A stretch of DNA of 64,000 nucleotides from Shewanella loihica PV-4 (GTDB lineage Bacteria; Pseudomonadota; Gammaproteobacteria; Enterobacterales; Shewanellaceae). This document shows positions 1 to 8,172 of this stretch, in pieces (position 1 is the first letter of the stretch; each line of letters begins with the position of its first letter). The notes below the pieces were generated by a model. The model saw nothing but the letters and a program-made list of their open reading frames with translations, was not told the origin of the DNA and did not search any database. The translations under genes and the position numbers were made by a program. The stretch is from NCBI RefSeq assembly GCF_000016065.1, contig NC_009092.1:3534001-3598000 (forward strand), written 5' to 3'.

Positions 1-1
1 G

Positions 2-1027
2 GCCTGGCTCGATAAGGGCTATCACGGTGAGATGGGCTACATGGAGAGCCATGGCATGATGCGCGCGCGCCCACAGGAGCTACATCCGGGCACAGTGCGA
101 GTCATCTCGGCGCGTATGGATTACCTGCCGCCGGAGGCGGGTTTCGCCACCCATCTCAAGGACCCCAACCTGGCCTATATCTCGCGCTATGCCGGTGGCC
201 GTGACTATCACAAGATGATCCGCAATCGCCTGAAGAAGCTGGGACAACAGATTGAAGCCGAGCTGGAAACCTTAGGGCTCGAACGCCCAAACTATCGCCC
301 CTTTGTGGATTCGGCGCCGATTCTGGAGCGCCCACTGGCCGACAAGGCAGGACTTGGCTGGACAGGCAAACATAGCCTGCTGCTCAATCACGAGGCCGGG
401 AGCTGGTTCTTCCTCGGTGAACTCCTGATCGACCTGCCACTACCAGTAGACATTCCGGTGCAGGCCGACTGCAACACCTGCGTCGCCTGCATCAAGTCCT
501 GCCCCACCAACGCCATCGTCGAGCCCTATGTGGTGGACGGCAGACGCTGCATCTCCTATCTCACCATAGAGCTTCAAGGGGCGATCCCCGAAGAGTTCAG
601 GCCTTTGATGGGCAACCGCATCTATGGCTGTGACGACTGTCAGCTGGTGTGTCCGGTCAATGGCGAGGCGCCGCTGACCCAGGAGAGCGACTTCCACACC
701 CGGGATCCGCTCAAACATCCAGAGCTGCTCACCCTCTTCGCCTGGAACGAGGCCGAGTTTCTGAAGTTTACCGAAGGGAGCGCCATCCGCCGTATCGGCC
801 ACAAGCGTTGGCTGCGCAACATAGCCATCGCGCTGGGCAATGCACCGGCTTCACAGGAGATCATCGCCGCCCTCGAAGCACGCAGGGAAAGCGATGAGGT
901 AGATGAGATGGTGCGCGAGCATATCGACTGGGCACTGACGCGCCAGAGGCTTGGCGACTATCAGGCCAACCGTAAAACACAGCGGGTGATCCGCACCGTC
1001 GAGAAGGGACTCCCCAGAGACGCCTAG
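2..1027 (+). CDS. queG: Epoxyqueuosine reductase QueG, 5' end cut by the window
   Basis: QueG reduces epoxyqueuosine to queuosine in the wobble position of tRNAs, using cobalamin and two 4Fe-4S clusters in the cytoplasm. The reading frame is open from base 2, so the start codon and the N-terminal part lie outside the window. Two ferredoxin-type cysteine sets are visible: CNTCVACIKSCP coded from about base 471 and CDDCQLVCP from about base 629. This is the spacing typical of the family. The C-terminal HEAT-like part (RIGHKRWLRNIAIALGN) is present and the stop is at 1025-1027. No terminator is apparent in the 210 bp that follow. Identification rests on the cysteine pattern and overall family resemblance. 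It is notable that this cobalamin-dependent enzyme sits in the same window as a riboswitch-controlled B12 receptor. Confidence 0.93.
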   Translation, partial: AWLDKGYHGEMGYMESHGMMRARPQELHPGTVRVISARMDYLPPEAGFATHLKDPNLAYISRYAGGRDYHKMIRNRLKKLGQQIEAELETLGLERPNYRPFVDSAPILERPLADKAGLGWTGKHSLLLNHEAGSWFFLGELLIDLPLPVDIPVQADCNTCVACIKSCPTNAIVEPYVVDGRRCISYLTIELQGAIPEEFRPLMGNRIYGCDDCQLVCPVNGEAPLTQESDFHTRDPLKHPELLTLFAWNEAEFLKFTEGSAIRRIGHKRWLRNIAIALGNAPASQEIIAALEARRESDEVDEMVREHIDWALTRQRLGDYQANRKTQRVIRTVEKGLPRDA

Positions 1028-1237
1028 GCCATTGAGCTAAAGGTACTCGCCAAACGTCTCAGAGGAGATATTAATACCAAGCACTGTGAGTAAGTGATCA
1101 TAAATAGCGCTGGAAAAACCTTCGAGAACAAGGCAGCATTTTTAGATAAGTAGTTATTCTACAATCAAAAATGATAACACCGTTTTCGGACGTTTTAACA
1201 AGCTAGAGTGATCAGTTATTTACTACGATTGGTATCA

Positions 1238-1441
1238 CTAGTCTAAGGTAAAGCCCACCTTGACCGTCACCTGCCAGTGGGCGATCAGCCCAGCCTCCAG
1301 GTGTCCCCGGGTCTCGACCACCTGAAACCACCTCAGATGATGCAGCGACTGACTGGCCGATGCGATGGCATTCTTAATCGCCTCGTCCGAACTGATGGGC
1401 GAGGAACCAACGAGTTCGATGATCTTGTAGGTATGACTCAT
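1238..1441 (-). CDS. Dodecin family flavin-binding protein
   Basis: This 67-residue protein matches the dodecin family over its whole length. Dodecins assemble as hollow dodecamers that bind riboflavin or FMN and are thought to buffer free flavin in the cytoplasm. The family signatures are all visible: [11 protein letters not shown] near the N terminus, DEAIKNAI in the helix, [10 protein letters not shown] with the flavin-stacking tryptophan, and the final strand [10 protein letters not shown]. The start is supported by an AGGAGA ribosome-binding site seven bases upstream. It is a single gene, convergent with queG and codirectional with the alkyl sulfatase gene, but a terminator separates it from the latter. 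Confidence 0.93.
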   Translation of the reverse strand: MSHTYKIIELVGSSPISSDEAIKNAIASASQSLHHLRWFQVVETRGHLEAGLIAHWQVTVKVGFTLD

Positions 1442-1510
1442 GGCGGTTCTCCTGTTGCAAATCGGCTACCCACTTGAGTATAGAAGAAATAATGCCTTTC
1501 CCTATTACCG

Positions 1511-1539
1511 AAAAAAGAAACCACCTCTAGGGTGGTTTC
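1511..1539 (-). terminator. Rho-independent terminator of the alkyl sulfatase gene
   Basis: A perfect 9-bp stem (GAAACCACC at 1517-1525 with GGTGGTTTC at 1531-1539) closes a 5-base loop. Read on the minus strand it is followed by six T residues (1511-1516). It lies 28 bp past the stop of the alkyl sulfatase gene. Confidence 0.9.
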
Positions 1540-1566
1540 TTATCCATAGGCCTGCCTTGAACATCA

Positions 1567-3531
1567 CTAAGGCATGACGATGTTAAACCAGAAGTTAAAG
1601 TCGTCTAACATCCCGAGGAACGAGGTAAACAGGGCCTTATCGCCAGTTAGCTTCACCTCGCCGCTGGCAATCGCATCATCGAAACTCAGCTCCTTCAATT
1701 GAATGCTGTTCATGGTCTTCATGCTCATGACCAGCTTAACATCGGGTTGCTCCACCTTACGTTTGCTGTGATGCAACACCGCATTCTCAACGGTGAGGGT
1801 ATAAAGGCTGTCGAGATCGGAAAAGGCGATCTCTATATCAAACTGCTTTCCTTCCGCCTTGGCGGCATCTAGTCTCACTGCCAGATAGTCAAACAACATC
1901 TCGGGAGTCATGGCTCGGATCGTGTCGGGCGTGGCCGTTTGTGTTCCACCGGCCGCCGGGACACCATTTCTCAGCTCATATGCCCCTTGCAGGTATACTG
2001 AGCGCCACGGGCCAGATTCAGCCTGATACCCAAGCTGCTCTAACGCGTCGGCTAACAACTCTTTAGCGTCGATGCTTTTGGGGTTGGCAAATACGGCATG
2101 CTTCATCACCTCTGCTACCCAACGGTATTCCCCCTCATCAAAGGAGGCTCTCGCCTTACGGATGACCTCAGCTTCGCCCCCCATAAACTGAACATATTTC
2201 TTAGCGACGGCTTCTGGCGGCAGATTGTTAAGGTTAGCCGGATTGCCGTTATACCATCCCATATAACGCTGATAGACGGCGCGACTGTTGTGACGCAAGG
2301 TACCGTAGTAACCGCGGGTAGACCAACTCTGTTCCAGCTCTTTTGGCAGTGAAATCATCTCCGAAATCTCTTCCCCGGTGAAACCTTGGTTCATCAGACG
2401 CACAGATTGATCATGGGTAAACTTATAGATATCTCGTTGTTTCTTGAAGTAGGGAATAATCTTGTCATTGCCCCACATTGGCCAATGGTGACTCTGAAAC
2501 TTCACCTCAGCCTGATCTCCCCAGAGGTCAATAGTCTCATCCAGAAAACTCGACCAAATGAGTGCATCCCTCACCTGCGCGCCCCTTAGGGTTAAGATGT
2601 TGTGCATGGTATTTGTGGTGTTCTCGGCCATCCACAGAGCCTTAGCTTGAGGAAACCAGGTGTTCATCTCCGCAGGCGCCTCACTGCCCGGCGTCAATTG
2701 AAATACCATATCAATGCCATCTATGGTCAACCTTTCGCCTGTCTTGGTGATCTCATGGGTGGGTAGCAGCAGTCCGGCCAATCCTGTGGATACCGTCATC
2801 CCCAGGCCGCCATTTACGCCGCCCTTGGCATTACGTGGTAAGAGGGCACCATACATATAGACGGCGCGCCGTCCCATGGCGTTGCCCGCGATCACGTTCT
2901 CCGATACCGCATGCTCGGTAAAATGCTCGGGGGCTATGATAGACACCTTGCCCGACTCAACCTCATCCAAGCTGACCAGTCCAGTTGCACCGCCATAGTG
3001 ATCGATATGGCTATGGCTATAAACAACCGCCACCACGGGACGTGTACCGACTTCCTGGTTGATAAAATCGAGGGCCGCCTTGGCGGTCTCAGGTGAAATG
3101 AGCGGATCAAAAACAATCCAGCCCTTGTCCCCCTTGATGAAAGTGATATTGGTAAGATCGAAGCCACGTATCTGATAGATCCCCTCTGTCACCTGATATA
3201 AGCCGTGGTGCATTCCAAGCTGGGCATTGCGCCATAGGCTGGGGTTGACCGTATCAGGTGCTGACTTATCGTCTGCAATATAGGTTTTATACTGCTCAAG
3301 ATCCCAAACAACATTTCCCTTAGCGTCTTTAATGGTGACGACATCAGGCTTTGCCATAAAGCCCCGCTTGGCATTTTCAAAGTCTTGTTTATCTTGAAAT
3401 GGCAATTCTTTGAGAACCGCAGCATTGGCCTTCTGGGTGTGGGGCGTCGCAGGCTTGGCCTGGGTTGCAGCCAGCGACGGCAGTGCAATAACGAGTGAAG
3501 CTACCGCAACAACGAAATTAAGATGGCGCAT
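1567..3531 (-). CDS. Secreted alkyl sulfatase (SdsA1/YjcS-like metallo-beta-lactamase-fold hydrolase)
   Basis: The 654-residue product resembles SdsA1 and YjcS, which hydrolyse primary alkyl sulfates such as SDS to alcohol and sulfate. A signal peptide covers about residues 1-22 and ends near SLAATQA, so the enzyme is probably periplasmic or secreted. The metal-binding motif of the metallo-beta-lactamase fold, HSHIDH, lies at residues 173-178, inside VVYSHSHIDHYGG. After the catalytic domain come the family's dimerisation part and a C-terminal SCP2-like domain (about residues 530-654) that binds the alkyl chain. The length fits the family. It stands alone with its own terminator. The actual substrate in this organism is not shown by the sequence. 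Confidence 0.9.
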   Translation of the reverse strand: MRHLNFVVAVASLVIALPSLAATQAKPATPHTQKANAAVLKELPFQDKQDFENAKRGFMAKPDVVTIKDAKGNVVWDLEQYKTYIADDKSAPDTVNPSLWRNAQLGMHHGLYQVTEGIYQIRGFDLTNITFIKGDKGWIVFDPLISPETAKAALDFINQEVGTRPVVAVVYSHSHIDHYGGATGLVSLDEVESGKVSIIAPEHFTEHAVSENVIAGNAMGRRAVYMYGALLPRNAKGGVNGGLGMTVSTGLAGLLLPTHEITKTGERLTIDGIDMVFQLTPGSEAPAEMNTWFPQAKALWMAENTTNTMHNILTLRGAQVRDALIWSSFLDETIDLWGDQAEVKFQSHHWPMWGNDKIIPYFKKQRDIYKFTHDQSVRLMNQGFTGEEISEMISLPKELEQSWSTRGYYGTLRHNSRAVYQRYMGWYNGNPANLNNLPPEAVAKKYVQFMGGEAEVIRKARASFDEGEYRWVAEVMKHAVFANPKSIDAKELLADALEQLGYQAESGPWRSVYLQGAYELRNGVPAAGGTQTATPDTIRAMTPEMLFDYLAVRLDAAKAEGKQFDIEIAFSDLDSLYTLTVENAVLHHSKRKVEQPDVKLVMSMKTMNSIQLKELSFDDAIASGEVKLTGDKALFTSFLGMLDDFNFWFNIVMP

Positions 3532-3657
3532 AGAAACTCCTTTCTAAAGCATGATGAACGATCTACTTCCCTTTCCTGACTATTGAAGTTAGCCACAGAG
3601 TTCAGTAATCGCCACTCAGATGCCCCTTAAAAGGAGGAATAAGCGAATAATTTACAT

Positions 3658-5376
3658 TTAGGTTGAAGTCTCAGAGGCGCTCGCGAGCCGCGCCAGCAGC
3701 TTGTCGGCCACCCGAAAGGCGTTGGCATAGATGGTCAAGGTCGGGGTGACACTGCCTCCGTTCGGCATAAAGGCGCCGTCGGTTACATACAGGTTGTCGC
3801 AGTCGTGGACTTGGCAGTCTGGATTCAGCACTGAGGTCTTTGGGTCCTTACCGAATCGACAGCCGCCGGCCACCAGATTGGCCGTCGGGTCGCTAAACAC
3901 ATTGCCCCAGGCCTCATCGGCGCCCATCGCCTTCATCACCTCTACGCCCCGGTCGACCAGATACTGGGCCACCTTAAGATCGTGGGGATGAAACCCGGCG
4001 CGCACCCTGGCCACTGGCTGGCCCCATTTGTCTCGCTCCTCATCGTCCAGGGTGACAAAACAATTGTCATTGGTCAGCCAGTCACAGAAGACCTCGAACT
4101 TAAAGTCCCGTGACTGGGTAAAGTGTGCCTTAAGCTTCTGCTTGAGCGGTGTGCCCCAAAGCAGGTTGCCCTGCTGCCACTTGAGCGCGTTCGCCTCACT
4201 GGTGGGCGATGGCGGATCAAACACGAAATCTAAGGTGCCCCCCTTCACCGGCTTATCGAACGCCGTCTTGTCGTCGATAACATACCAGTCCTGCAGGGCG
4301 CGATTAAAGAATGGCCCACGCTGCTTGAGCCCCTTAGCCGCATCCGCCGGTAGCCTATCGAGCTTAAACACCCCATGGCCCGTGCCCCCGGCGCAGCAGT
4401 GCAGGTTCTTACCCAGCTGATCGAAGCGATTGCCTATCCCCTTGGGATGTTTCTCGCCGGGGCTGGCCAGCAGCAGGCGGGTACTCTCTATGGCGTAGCA
4501 GGCTACCACAAAGGCCTTGGCCATAATGCGCCGGCTTTGGCCACTGGCATCGAAATAGTCGGCAGAGCTCACTCTTCCTTGGGCATCGGTATTGAGGCGA
4601 TACACCTTTGCCCGGGTGATGATGCGGCAATTTCCGCTGGCCACGGCATCGTTTAGCAGCGCTGCCCGCGAGCTGCCCTTGGCACCCGAGTGGCAGCCAT
4701 AGCTGCCGCAGTAACCAGAATACTCGCAGCTCAGACGCTGCTTAAAGGGGCGAGACAGAATCGCCCTCGCCATGGGCAGAGGATGCAGCTTAAGTGTCTC
4801 ACAAGCCTTGTCGAAGCGCGCCGCTATTGGATGCTCGGCGGTTGGCGGAAAGGGAAAATCTAGGGTCGATCTCGGCTCTAACTGTGGATGCTTCACCACC
4901 CGGCCGCTGACGCCGACAATCTGCTCCACCTTGGCATAATAAGGCTCGAGCTCCTCATAGCTGATGGGCCAGTCCACAGTGTTAGCCCCGGGGATAGCCC
5001 CAAACGTGGAGGCTAGGCGAAAGTCACTCGGCTTGAGGCGATGAAAATAGCCGCTCATGAAGTTGGAGGCGCCACCGACGATATTGCCGCCCCAAAACTG
5101 CGCCGTGGTCTCCCTGCGCCAGCCACCCTCGCCGTCGGGAAGCTCGAGCACATGGCGCTCCTCATCGAACTTAGAGCGAAACACCCTATGGCGCGGCAAC
5201 TGCTCATCTTTGACGAAATCCTGCTCGGTATACCAGTCGCCCTTCTCGAGCACGGCAACGGCAATCCCCGCCTTGACCAGCTCATAGGCGATGGGGCCGG
5301 CGCCCGCGCCGCTGCCGACGATACACACCTCAAACTGTTGCGGCGCCTGCGCCTCGCCCTTAGCTGCTAATCCCAT
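3658..5376 (-). CDS. GMC-family FAD oxidoreductase, large subunit of a gluconate-dehydrogenase-like complex
   Basis: This 572-residue flavoprotein has an N-terminal FAD-binding GxGxxG segment (CIVGSGAGAGPIAYEL, about residues 18-33) and a GMC C-terminal signature ending NGGSVTPTLTIYANAFR. The middle contains CGSYGCHSGAKGSSRAAL, typical of the sugar/alcohol dehydrogenase branch that includes gluconate 2-dehydrogenase. It has no signal peptide of its own. The adjacent upstream gene codes for a Tat-signal small subunit, so the pair is likely assembled in the cytoplasm and exported together. Such enzymes oxidise a sugar, sugar acid or alcohol in the periplasm and pass electrons to a cytochrome. 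No cytochrome gene is present here. Substrate is unknown. The start has an AGGGA ribosome-binding site. Confidence 0.85.
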   Translation of the reverse strand: MGLAAKGEAQAPQQFEVCIVGSGAGAGPIAYELVKAGIAVAVLEKGDWYTEQDFVKDEQLPRHRVFRSKFDEERHVLELPDGEGGWRRETTAQFWGGNIVGGASNFMSGYFHRLKPSDFRLASTFGAIPGANTVDWPISYEELEPYYAKVEQIVGVSGRVVKHPQLEPRSTLDFPFPPTAEHPIAARFDKACETLKLHPLPMARAILSRPFKQRLSCEYSGYCGSYGCHSGAKGSSRAALLNDAVASGNCRIITRAKVYRLNTDAQGRVSSADYFDASGQSRRIMAKAFVVACYAIESTRLLLASPGEKHPKGIGNRFDQLGKNLHCCAGGTGHGVFKLDRLPADAAKGLKQRGPFFNRALQDWYVIDDKTAFDKPVKGGTLDFVFDPPSPTSEANALKWQQGNLLWGTPLKQKLKAHFTQSRDFKFEVFCDWLTNDNCFVTLDDEERDKWGQPVARVRAGFHPHDLKVAQYLVDRGVEVMKAMGADEAWGNVFSDPTANLVAGGCRFGKDPKTSVLNPDCQVHDCDNLYVTDGAFMPNGGSVTPTLTIYANAFRVADKLLARLASASETST

Positions 5377-5413
5377 TTAAAGATCCCTGTAAAAACTGAA
5401 CCATAGTCTCTAT

Positions 5414-6067
5414 TTAAAAATCCAGATAACTCTTACCCGTCACGGGCCGTGGAAAGCCTGGCTGATGCTCGAGCCAACGCCAGCCAATCTCATCCGGGTT
5501 ACCGCCGTAGAGTGGATCTAACATTAATGCCTCAATCAGGTAATAGAGCAGCAGGGAAAGCCAGTTTTCACCTGCGCGGCTCTTGGCGATCGCCTTTAGC
5601 AATGCCTCCTGCTCATCCCAGTTCAGCACCAGGAAGCTGCGTCCTGTCTGGGTATCGGCCCAATCTTCCAACCAGGCCGCCCCCTGCAAGATGAACAGCC
5701 TGTCCTCATCGGCGCGATTGTCAGGATCTTCCATGGCCCACAGCAGATAGCGGTAGGCGTTCAGCTCCTTAGCCGAAGGGCCATCACCATCGTCGGGAAA
5801 CAGGTGCAGCTGCACGCTCTCTATGACGGCGCGGTTGATCACGTCGAAATCTTTGGGTCGTGTGGTGAGAGAAAAGCCTTCGTCGCCGGCAAGGCTCAAC
5901 TCAGGCTTCGCCGCCAGCAGCAGGCCCAGGGCGCCGCTGCGCACAAGAAAGTCGCGCCGGGTCAGGCCGCTTTCGAAGGCATACTGTCTATTTGCTTCGC
6001 GCCTACTCCTCGCCAACTTAATCTCCCGTTTGCTCACTAGATCTGTCTGTTTTATTGCCCATGACAT
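5414..6067 (-). CDS. Gluconate 2-dehydrogenase subunit 3-like protein with Tat signal
   Basis: The 217-residue product carries a twin-arginine motif, TRRDFLVRSGALGLLLA at about residues 36-52, followed by a hydrophobic stretch. The rest matches the gluconate 2-dehydrogenase subunit 3 family, which binds and co-exports the GMC flavoprotein. The Tat motif sits unusually far from the first methionine, after a charged stretch rich in Arg and Lys, so the true start could be later, although no better start with a ribosome-binding site is obvious. It precedes the GMC gene by 37 bp in the same direction and the two surely form an operon. Confidence 0.83.
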   Translation of the reverse strand: MSWAIKQTDLVSKREIKLARSRREANRQYAFESGLTRRDFLVRSGALGLLLAAKPELSLAGDEGFSLTTRPKDFDVINRAVIESVQLHLFPDDGDGPSAKELNAYRYLLWAMEDPDNRADEDRLFILQGAAWLEDWADTQTGRSFLVLNWDEQEALLKAIAKSRAGENWLSLLLYYLIEALMLDPLYGGNPDEIGWRWLEHQPGFPRPVTGKSYLDF

Positions 6068-6272
6068 AAGTCAGAACGCCTTACATAAGACCCTGATTAT
6101 CGCCAAATTGATTCAATTGAGTGTGAATTTTTCGGTGCGCCGGGTCAACACCCAGAATCTGGTATCGAGAGACTATGACGAAGGAGATTAACAAAAGGTA
6201 GCGAGGCGGCGACCCGCCACAAAAGCGCCTAGACTAAAGACAACAGCCGCGCAGTAAGCCTAAGGAGCTCCC

Positions 6273-7823
6273 ATGGTTAAACCCGTCATCGCCGATAACA
6301 AGCCCAAAAAAGTCGAGCTAACCAAAGGAAAGGAATACTATTTCTGTGTCTGCGGCCGCTCAAACAGCCAGCCCTTCTGCGATGGTTCCCACAAGGGAAC
6401 GGGATTTAGCCCCAAGGCCTTTACCGCCGAGCGAAGCGGCGAGGCCTACCTTTGCGCCTGTAAACACACGGGCAATGCCCCCTACTGCGACGGCACCCAC
6501 AAACAGTTTAGCGCCGAACAGGTGGGCAATGAGGGCCCGGGCCGCGAGGCGATCGCCAAAGAGGGCAACCAGGCTCCCAAGGCGGTCGCCACCAAAGAGG
6601 AGCCCGGCGTCGAGTTGATCCATCAGCTCGCTAGGGATGGACTCAAAACACTCGGCCATCATGGTCCCATGGTCGCCATGGGGGTGCCCAGATATCAGCT
6701 GCCCAGCTGGGATGAGATTCAGATCATGACGGCCCAGATGGCCAACAAGCCCCTGTTCGAGGAGGAAGCGGTCGACACCGAGCTGATCATAGGCCCGGAG
6801 GCGCGAAAGCCCCTGAGGCTGAAGATCCCCCTGCTGGTGTCAGACATGAGCTTCGGCGCCCTGTCGGAAGAGGCCAAGGTCGCCCTGGCCAAGGGGGCCG
6901 AACTTGCGGGTACCGGGATCTGCTCCGGCGAGGGCGGCATGTTGCCCGAGGAGCAGGCGGCCAACTCACGTTACTTCTACGAGCTGGCCAGCGCCCAATT
7001 TGGCTATCAGGAAGCCTTGATGGCCAAGATACAGGCGTTTCACTTCAAGGGCGGCCAAGGCGCCAAGACAGGCACAGGCGGCCACCTGCCGGGCAGCAAG
7101 AACCAGGGCAAGATAGCCCAGATCCGCGGTATTCCAGCGGGCCAAGATGCCATCTCGCCGCCAAGGTTTAGGGAGCTCAACTCTGTGGCCGACTTTAAAC
7201 GCTTCGCCGATAGGGTACGTGAACTCAGCGGCGGCGTGCCTATCGGCTTTAAGCTCAGCGCCAACCATATCGAGCGGGACATTCAGTTTGCACTCGATGC
7301 CAGCGCCGATTACATCATACTCGACGGCCGTGGCGGCGGTACCGGCGCCGCGCCGCAGATCTTTCGCGACCACATCAGTGTACCCACCATCCCCGCCCTG
7401 GCTCGCGCCCGCCGCTACCTGGATCAGCAAGGTGCCAGCGGCCGGGTGACGCTCATCATCACAGGCGGCCTGAGGCTCCCCATGGACTTCGTCAAGGCGA
7501 TGGCACTGGGCGCCGACGGCGTTGCCCTGGCCAACAGTGCCATGCAGGCGATCGGCTGCGTCGCCGCCCGCATCTGCAACACCAACAACTGCCCCGCCGG
7601 TATCGCCACTCAGAATGCCGACTTGCGCCAACGCCTCAACATCGACAAGTCGGCGCAGCAACTGGCCAACTTTCTGGGCGCCTCCACCGAGCTTATGCAG
7701 GTGATGGCCAGGGCCTGTGGCCATCATCGCCTGCAGGACTTTACCCTGGACGATCTCGCCACCTGGCACAGCGAGATGGCAAGGCTCTCCGGCATCTCCT
7801 ACGCAGGCGTGACACCGATTTAA
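6273..7823 (+). CDS. Fusion of two CDGSH iron-sulfur motifs to an FMN-binding glutamate-synthase-like domain
   Basis: The first 80 residues hold two CDGSH-type 2Fe-2S sites: C25xC27 with C36DGSH40, and C61xC63 with C72DGTH76. From about residue 115 onward the protein is an FMN-binding glutamate synthase domain of the archaeal/GltB-like type. Recognisable parts are LLVSDMSFGALS, GAKTGTGGHLPG, the phosphate-binding ITGGLRLPMDFVKAMALGADG and the cysteine-containing CNTNNCPAGIATQ. No glutaminase domain is present, so it is not a complete glutamate synthase. The likely role is a flavin/iron-sulfur oxidoreductase, but the substrate is unknown. The ATG has a good ribosome-binding site (AAGGAG). It is divergent from the dehydrogenase operon. 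The 3' end overlaps a 23-bp tandem repeat. Confidence 0.88.
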   Translation: MVKPVIADNKPKKVELTKGKEYYFCVCGRSNSQPFCDGSHKGTGFSPKAFTAERSGEAYLCACKHTGNAPYCDGTHKQFSAEQVGNEGPGREAIAKEGNQAPKAVATKEEPGVELIHQLARDGLKTLGHHGPMVAMGVPRYQLPSWDEIQIMTAQMANKPLFEEEAVDTELIIGPEARKPLRLKIPLLVSDMSFGALSEEAKVALAKGAELAGTGICSGEGGMLPEEQAANSRYFYELASAQFGYQEALMAKIQAFHFKGGQGAKTGTGGHLPGSKNQGKIAQIRGIPAGQDAISPPRFRELNSVADFKRFADRVRELSGGVPIGFKLSANHIERDIQFALDASADYIILDGRGGGTGAAPQIFRDHISVPTIPALARARRYLDQQGASGRVTLIITGGLRLPMDFVKAMALGADGVALANSAMQAIGCVAARICNTNNCPAGIATQNADLRQRLNIDKSAQQLANFLGASTELMQVMARACGHHRLQDFTLDDLATWHSEMARLSGISYAGVTPI

Positions 7824-7900
7824 TGCCATAGGTGATGCCGTTTTAATACCAGAGGTGATGCCGTTTTAATACCAGAGGTGACGCCGCTTTAAGGCCAAAG
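7809..7900. repeat. Four tandem copies of a 23-bp repeat overlapping a gene end
   Basis: Copies lie at 7809-7831, 7832-7854, 7855-7877 and 7878-7900. Copies 2 and 3 are identical (GTGATGCCGTTTTAATACCA followed by GAG). Copies 1 and 4 each differ from them at a few positions. Copy 1 contains the last codons and stop of the CDGSH fusion gene, so the array appears to have grown by duplication of the gene's 3' end. A decayed fifth copy may begin at 7901. The unit length is not a multiple of three, but each copy carries an in-line TAA. Confidence 0.9.
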
Positions 7901-8086
7901 GTAGCGCCTCTCCTTCCCATCTCCCCTTCCCATATGCCCTGCCGCCTCCCCCAGCCCGTCCCCTTCGCGGGCGGGGCGCTCAACTCTATTAAGAACGAAG
8001 CAATAAGGCAAAGCTCCCACCAGTAAAGACTTGTTTAACAAGATAAATGGGTGCACACTTGCCAGCGATTTAGGACAATCCATCCC

Positions 8087-8136
8087 CTAAGGCCAAAAGC
8101 CTAAGGCCAAAAGCCAAAAGCCAAAAGCCAAAAGCC
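8087..8136. repeat. Short tandem repeat, 14-bp and 7-bp units
   Basis: Two copies of CTAAGGCCAAAAGC (8087-8100, 8101-8114) are followed by three copies of CAAAAGC (8115-8135). The array lies 36 bp before the Sel1-repeat gene. The rest of the stretch from 7901 to 8086 shows no gene or clear signal. Confidence 0.88.
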
Positions 8137-8172
8137 ACGTCAATTCAGCCATAGATAATGTGAAGGATCACA

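Noticed and set aside
6966..7829. Long open frame of 287 codons on the minus strand
   Set aside because: It lies wholly antisense to the CDGSH/glutamate-synthase fusion, which has clear domains; the frame is a by-product of GC-rich codon use.
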